Of a DNA stretch of 64,000 nt, positions 60,050-64,000 are shown one piece after another. The stretch lies in contig CAZPHV010000005.1 of NCBI GenBank assembly GCA_964586455.1, forward strand, positions 62,001 to 126,000, read 5' to 3'. Source of the stretch: Aquimonas sp964586455. GTDB lineage: Bacteria > Pseudomonadota > Gammaproteobacteria > Xanthomonadales > Xanthomonadaceae. A program made the position numbers and the translations under genes. Positions within the stretch are counted from its first letter, which is position 1. The number at the start of each line of letters is the position of its first letter. The notes under the pieces are model-generated. The model saw nothing but the letters and a program-made list of their open reading frames with translations. It ran no database searches and was not told the origin of the DNA.

Positions 60050-60652
60050 TCAGCCCCACAGCCTGGCCAGCAGGTCCACCACTTCGCTGGACAGCAGGGC
60101 CGAGCCGATGATGGTGGCCAAGCCCAGGACCCAGGCGATGACCTGCAGCAGGCCGTCGCGTTCGACCAGGGCCAATGCGTACAGCACCAGCAGCAGTCCA
60201 AACGGGTAGTTGGTCAGCGGAATCGGCAGCGCCAGCAGCACGCCGAGCAGCACCAGCTGCGCGCCGGTAAACACCGTTGCCCAAAGCTGTGTCGCCAGCC
60301 CGTTCAGGCGCGGCCGGCACAGGCGCTCGATGCGTTCGAGCAGACGTCCGAGCTTGGCGTTGAAGCCCTGCAGGCGCGCCCGAGGGATCTGCCGCTTGCG
60401 CCAGCGCTTGGGCAGCCAGGGCTGGCGCCGACCAAACAGCATCTGCGCGCCCAAGATCGAAACCAGCGGCCCGCTGATCGCACCCACGCCGAAGGGCAGA
60501 GGCAAAAACGCGGGCATCACGGCCAGCAGCAGGGCCGCCCCGAAGGCGCGGCGACCGAACGCAGTCAGGATCGCGTCGAGGCTCGGGTCGGTCTCCGCGG
60601 CGGCAAGATCGCGCAGGATGTGGCTGGTGCTGGGGGCGCTGGACTGGGGCAT
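60050..60652 (-). CDS. ExoD-type exopolysaccharide synthesis membrane protein
   Basis: This 200-residue protein has three or four hydrophobic segments (GAALLLAVMPAFLPLPFGVGAISGPLVSILGAQMLF and a C-terminal pair), typical of ExoD. In rhizobia, ExoD affects exopolysaccharide production. The mechanism is unknown. I chose the ATG at 60652. The frame runs to 60775 but that part lies outside the family. It is convergent with hisS. Confidence 0.85.
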   Translation of the reverse strand: MPQSSAPSTSHILRDLAAAETDPSLDAILTAFGRRAFGAALLLAVMPAFLPLPFGVGAISGPLVSILGAQMLFGRRQPWLPKRWRKRQIPRARLQGFNAKLGRLLERIERLCRPRLNGLATQLWATVFTGAQLVLLGVLLALPIPLTNYPFGLLLVLYALALVERDGLLQVIAWVLGLATIIGSALLSSEVVDLLARLWG

Positions 60653-61009
60653 CCGTTCGGGGTCGGGGTTGTCGGGGTTCGAAAATGCGCAGAAGCGGGC
60701 GCAAGCGTCGCAGGGATTGGCAGTGTGCCGGATCGACTCAAGGCGCCGCAGCCCGGCACTTTCCGGGCGGCGCACTGTACTGCGGCTGAGGTCGGTTCCG
60801 TGCGCGAATCGCAGCGTCCGCAGCGATTGGCCGGAGTTGAGGCCCTTGCGCCACCGCGGGCAGCCCTCCGAAGCGCGCTTCCAGCGCCCGGTTCTTCAGT
60901 CCGCTCGATGTCCGGGCAGCGTGTCACAGCAGTGTCATTCAACTGAAATAAAGTGCTGCGATCTGGCCTCCGCCGTCTGGGCGGGGTCGCACGAATTCCC
61001 GGAGTCCCG
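60653..61009. other. Divergent region between exoD and pstS
   Basis: About 360 bases hold no credible gene. It contains the Pho-box-like site at 60921-60938 and presumably the pst promoter. Confidence 0.5.
60921..60938 (+). promoter_or_regulatory. Pho-box-like PhoB site upstream of pst
   Basis: GTGTCACAGCAGTGTCAT is a direct repeat of 7-base units 11 bases apart, matching the PhoB box CTGTCAT-N4-CTGTCAT at 15 of 18 positions or better when N is ignored. It lies about 75 bases upstream of the pstS ATG. Confidence 0.75.
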
Positions 61010-62011
61010 ATGTGCACCCGGCGCGCTCTTGCGTGGGCTGTCCTGCTGCTGTCGCTTGCCGCCTGCGCGCCCGCGCCGGACCCGGCACTGCTGCGCATGG
61101 ACGGCTCCAGCACGGTGTATCCGATTCTGGAAGCCTCGGCGGAAGACCTGCAGGAAGCACGACGCGGCGAGCTGCGGATCACGGTCGGCATTTCGGGCAC
61201 CGGCGGCGGGCTCGCCCGGCTGTGCCGGGGTGAGATCGACCTTGCCGGCGCCTCGCGTCCGATCCGGCCGGCGGAAGCCGCGCGCTGCGCTCAGGCGGGC
61301 ATCGAATTCGTCGAGCTGCCGCTGGCGCTCGACGCAATCACCGTCGCGGTGCACCCGTCCAATGACTGGGTCGAATCGCTCGACATCGAGCAATTGAGAA
61401 GGATCTGGGAGCCCGCCGCCCAGGGGCAGCTTCGGAGTTGGAGCCAGATCGATCCCGCGTTTCCGGATCGCCCCCTGCATCTGTTCGGTGCCGGGGTCGA
61501 TTCCGGCACCTTCGATTACTTCACCCGCGCCGTGGTCGGCCGCAGCCGTGCCAGCCGCGGCGACTACACCGCCAGTGAGACCGACCACCTGCTGGTGACC
61601 GGAGTCGCCCACGACATCGGCGCGCTGGCGTTCTTCGGTTATGCCTACTACGCCCAGAATGCTGGCCGCGTGCGGGCCCTCGCGATTCGCCCGGAGCCCG
61701 GCGCCGAAGCCGTGCTGCCCAGCGCGCAGGGCATTCTTTCCGGCCGCTATCGACCGCTGTCGCGGCCGGTGTTCATGTACGCGAACGCGCAGCGACTGCG
61801 CGAATCCACGCGGCTGCAGGCCTTCGTCGCGCACGCGCTGGGCCCTGCGGTGCCGGCGATGGCCGAGCTGGGCTACGTGCCCTTGCCTGAAGCCATCTAT
61901 GTGCTGGCGCGACGACGCGCCGAGCGCATCCGGACCGGCAGCGTGTTCGCCGACGATGCGCTCGCCTCGGATCTGCTGCAGCGCCTGCAGGCCGACGAGG
62001 TTCAGCCATGA
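61010..62011 (+). CDS. pstS: Phosphate-binding lipoprotein PstS
   Basis: This 333-residue lipoprotein has a Cys-lipobox (LSLAACAPAP) and a periplasmic-binding domain of the PstS/SphX type: MDGSSTVYPILEA at the phosphate site, GISGTGGGLARLC, GAGVDSGTFDYF and FFGYAYYAQN. It captures phosphate for the ABC transporter. It starts at ATG 61010 after GGAG. Its stop overlaps the pstC start. Confidence 0.93.
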   Translation: MCTRRALAWAVLLLSLAACAPAPDPALLRMDGSSTVYPILEASAEDLQEARRGELRITVGISGTGGGLARLCRGEIDLAGASRPIRPAEAARCAQAGIEFVELPLALDAITVAVHPSNDWVESLDIEQLRRIWEPAAQGQLRSWSQIDPAFPDRPLHLFGAGVDSGTFDYFTRAVVGRSRASRGDYTASETDHLLVTGVAHDIGALAFFGYAYYAQNAGRVRALAIRPEPGAEAVLPSAQGILSGRYRPLSRPVFMYANAQRLRESTRLQAFVAHALGPAVPAMAELGYVPLPEAIYVLARRRAERIRTGSVFADDALASDLLQRLQADEVQP

Positions 62012-62934
62012 GCCCCGCCGCAGACTTGCTGCGGCAGCAGCGCCTTGAGCGGCGTCGGCGTCAGCGCTGGGTTGAACGCGCGATCGAGGCGGGCCTGTGG
62101 CTGGCGGCGTCGACCGCGGTCGCGGTGACGCTGCTGATCGTGGCCGTGCTGCTGCTGGAGTCGGCACCCTTTTTCGCGCGGGTCAGCGTGGCGGACTTCC
62201 TGACCGGCACCGAATGGACGCCGCTGTTCGAGAACCCTCGCTACGGCATCTGGCCGTTGCTGGCCGGCACCCTGACCACCACGGCGGTCGCGGTGCTGGT
62301 CGGCGTTCCGCTGGGCACGGCGGTCGCGATCTATCTCAGCGAGCTGGCCAGCACGCGCGTGCGTGAGGTAGTCAAGCCGCTGCTGGAGCTGCTGGCAGGC
62401 ATCCCGACCGTGGTGTTCGGCTACCTGGCCCTGCTGCTGGTGACGCCTGTTCTACAGCAGATCATTCCGGGTCTGCCCGGCTTCAACATGCTCGCTGCCG
62501 GTCTCGTGGTCGGGTTGATGATCGTGCCCTACGTCAGCTCGCTGTCCGAAGACGCCTTGCGCGCAGTACCGATGGAACTGCGCGAGGCCAGCTTCGCGCT
62601 GGGCGCGGGTCGATTGCGCACCGCTTTGTGGGTGGTGCTGCCGGGTGCGGCTTCAGGCGTGGTGGCAGCCAGCGTGCTGGCGGTGTCACGGGCGGCGGGC
62701 GAGACCATGGTGGTGGCGATTGCCGCCGGCCAGCAGCCACGTTTCAGCTTCGACCCCACCGAAGGTGGCGCCACCCTGACCAGCTACATCGTGCAGGTGG
62801 CACTGGGCGACCTGCCGCCGGGCTCGCTGGCCTTCCAGAGCCTGTTCGCCTGTGGGCTGGTGCTGTTCGTGATGACCTTGGGTTTCAATCTCGCCGGTCA
62901 CGCCCTGCGTCGCCGCTATCGGGAACTGCGCTGA
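62008..62934 (+). CDS. pstC: Phosphate ABC transporter permease PstC
   Basis: This 308-residue permease has six membrane helices and the EAA-type loop RAVPMELREASFALGAGRLRTALWVVLP that docks PstB. It starts inside pstS (ATGA) and ends on the pstA ATG (TGATG), so the whole unit is translationally coupled. Confidence 0.95.
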   Translation: MSPAADLLRQQRLERRRRQRWVERAIEAGLWLAASTAVAVTLLIVAVLLLESAPFFARVSVADFLTGTEWTPLFENPRYGIWPLLAGTLTTTAVAVLVGVPLGTAVAIYLSELASTRVREVVKPLLELLAGIPTVVFGYLALLLVTPVLQQIIPGLPGFNMLAAGLVVGLMIVPYVSSLSEDALRAVPMELREASFALGAGRLRTALWVVLPGAASGVVAASVLAVSRAAGETMVVAIAAGQQPRFSFDPTEGGATLTSYIVQVALGDLPPGSLAFQSLFACGLVLFVMTLGFNLAGHALRRRYRELR

Positions 62935-63854
62935 TGCGGCTCAAGCCCGAACAGCTGCAGCGCCTGCTGGCCCGCCATCGGCTGCGCGATCTGGTGTTCG
63001 AAGTGGTCGGGCTGCTGCTGATGCTGCTGGTCCTGACCGTGCTTGCGGGCCTGTTCCTGAGCCTGCTGCTGGATGGCTTTCCGCGCCTGTCGCTGGACTT
63101 CCTGTTGGACTACCCCTCGCGCCACGCTGAGCGCGCGGGTGTGCTGACGGCTTGGGTCGGCTCGCTGCTGTTGATGGGCGTGACCGTGTTCGCGGCCGTA
63201 CCGGTCGGCGTGGCAGCGGCGGTCTATCTGGAGGAATACGCGCCGCGTTCGCGCTGGTCGAGCCTGATCGAGGTCAACCTGGCCAACCTCGCGGGCGTGC
63301 CTTCGATCGTCTACGGCCTGCTCGCCCTGGGCCTGTTCGCGCAGCGCCTGCAGCTGGGCGAGAGCCTGCTCGCGGCCGGGCTGGCGCTGGCCCTGCTGGT
63401 GCTGCCGATCGTGATCGTATCAGCGCGTGAGGCCCTGCGCGCAGTGCCGCTGGAAATCCGCGAGGCCGCCTACGGGCTGGGCGCGAGCCGCTGGCAGACG
63501 GTTCATCACCACGTGCTGCCGTATTCGTCGGCCGGCATCCTCACCGGCATCATCCTCGGGCTGTCGCGCGCGATCGGCGAGACCGCGCCCTTGATCACGC
63601 TGGGGGCGCTGAGCTTCATCGCCTTCCTGCCGCCGGCGCCGGTCTCCGCCGCGCCGCCCTTCCTCAACTTCGACTGGCTGCACTCACCGTTCGCCGCGCT
63701 GCCGACCCAGATCTTCAACTGGCTGTCGCGCCCGGATGCTGCCTTCCACGCCAATGCCGCGGCGGCCGCCGTGGTCCTGATCCTGATGACGCTGGCGATG
63801 AACGCGCTGGCGATCTGGCTGCGCGTTCGCGCACGCCGCCGACTGCAGTGGTGA
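62934..63854 (+). CDS. pstA: Phosphate ABC transporter permease PstA
   Basis: This 306-residue permease has six membrane helices and the coupling loop REALRAVPLEIREAAYGLGASRWQTVHHHVLP. I chose the ATG at 62934, which shares a base with the pstC stop. The frame is open far upstream (to 62628) because of shadow reading inside pstC. Confidence 0.95.
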   Translation: MRLKPEQLQRLLARHRLRDLVFEVVGLLLMLLVLTVLAGLFLSLLLDGFPRLSLDFLLDYPSRHAERAGVLTAWVGSLLLMGVTVFAAVPVGVAAAVYLEEYAPRSRWSSLIEVNLANLAGVPSIVYGLLALGLFAQRLQLGESLLAAGLALALLVLPIVIVSAREALRAVPLEIREAAYGLGASRWQTVHHHVLPYSSAGILTGIILGLSRAIGETAPLITLGALSFIAFLPPAPVSAAPPFLNFDWLHSPFAALPTQIFNWLSRPDAAFHANAAAAAVVLILMTLAMNALAIWLRVRARRRLQW

Positions 63855-63859
63855 CCCGC

Positions 63860-64000
63860 ATGGATGCCCTCGACCCCCGCCTTGCACGCCTGCCGGAAGG
63901 CCGCCTCCTGAAGGCTGAAGCGCGCGGCCTCAGTTTCCATTACGGCGACTACCAGGCCTTGGCCGGCATCGACCTACCGGTGGCCGCCAACGCGGTGACC
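63860..64000 (+). CDS. pstB: Phosphate ABC transporter ATP-binding protein PstB, N-terminal part
   Basis: The first 47 codons are visible before the window edge: LSFHYGDYQALAGIDLPV is the beginning of the ABC ATPase domain, just short of the Walker A. The start may be GTG at 63851 (overlapping the pstA stop) or ATG at 63860, in the same frame. It completes the pstSCA(B) order. Confidence 0.88.
   Translation, partial: MDALDPRLARLPEGRLLKAEARGLSFHYGDYQALAGIDLPVAANAVT

Overview
The window is about two-thirds G+C, with long antisense shadow frames typical of such DNA. It looks like a gammaproteobacterium of the Lysobacterales (Xanthomonadales). The reasons are the lptM-dapF-DUF484-xerC cluster, the E. 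coli-like rtcR/rsr/rtcBA RNA-repair locus, the pst cluster behind a Pho-box-like site, the large set of secreted hydrolases, and dispersed CCCCTCTCC-type and GGCGGATC-type repeats. The species cannot be named from this sequence.

Layout. 1-3705: a truncated secreted esterase, a GFA-fold protein, then lptM-dapF-DUF484-xerC with overlapping starts and stops. 4156-17562: an envelope and secretome block with OmpW, an S1-type secreted protease, an octaheme cytochrome c, a 1374-residue subtilisin, a BNR/propeller-like secreted protein and a coupled unknown exported protein. 17570-20643: an ECF sigma factor translationally coupled to a Ser/Thr kinase gene whose N-terminus carries an in-frame stop. 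21098-24660: a VOC protein, an MgtC/DUF4010 membrane protein and an exported amidase_2 protein. 25020-28519: a histidine kinase gene split by a frameshift, its NtrC-type partner, and a small exported protein behind a strong sigma-54 promoter match. 28649-30533: a monoheme cytochrome-like protein and a PQQ-type sugar dehydrogenase. 30874-37963: the RNA-repair locus. A sigma-54 regulator, RtcR, is divergent from a unit encoding Ro60 (TROVE), a Y-RNA with a permuted tRNA-like module, RtcB, an uncharacterised 226-residue protein and RtcA. 38024-52430: pectin degradation, with two PL1 lyase genes (one carrying two lyase domains), a KduD/DhuI-like pair and a secreted cupin. A BlaI/BlaR1-like pair and a PMT-type mannosyltransferase sit in the same region. 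Three copies of an ACCGGTGTCA-centred operator-like sequence lie beside these pectin genes. 52524-60652: a CheY-like regulator, RapA, PpnN, an FmdB-type protein, tRNA-Pro(CGG), HisS and ExoD. 60921-64000: a Pho-box-like site and pstS-pstC-pstA-pstB, with pstB cut by the window edge.

Most unusual points: (i) the complete Ro60-Y RNA-RtcB-X-RtcA unit, where X is an unstudied candidate partner; (ii) a recurring C-terminal 'IFxDGFE' tail on unrelated exported proteins, which also survives at the junction inside the double pectate lyase; (iii) two signalling genes, each interrupted by a single lesion; (iv) the shared operator-like motif in the pectin region.

All identifications come from reading motifs and gene order. 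No database search or structure prediction was run.
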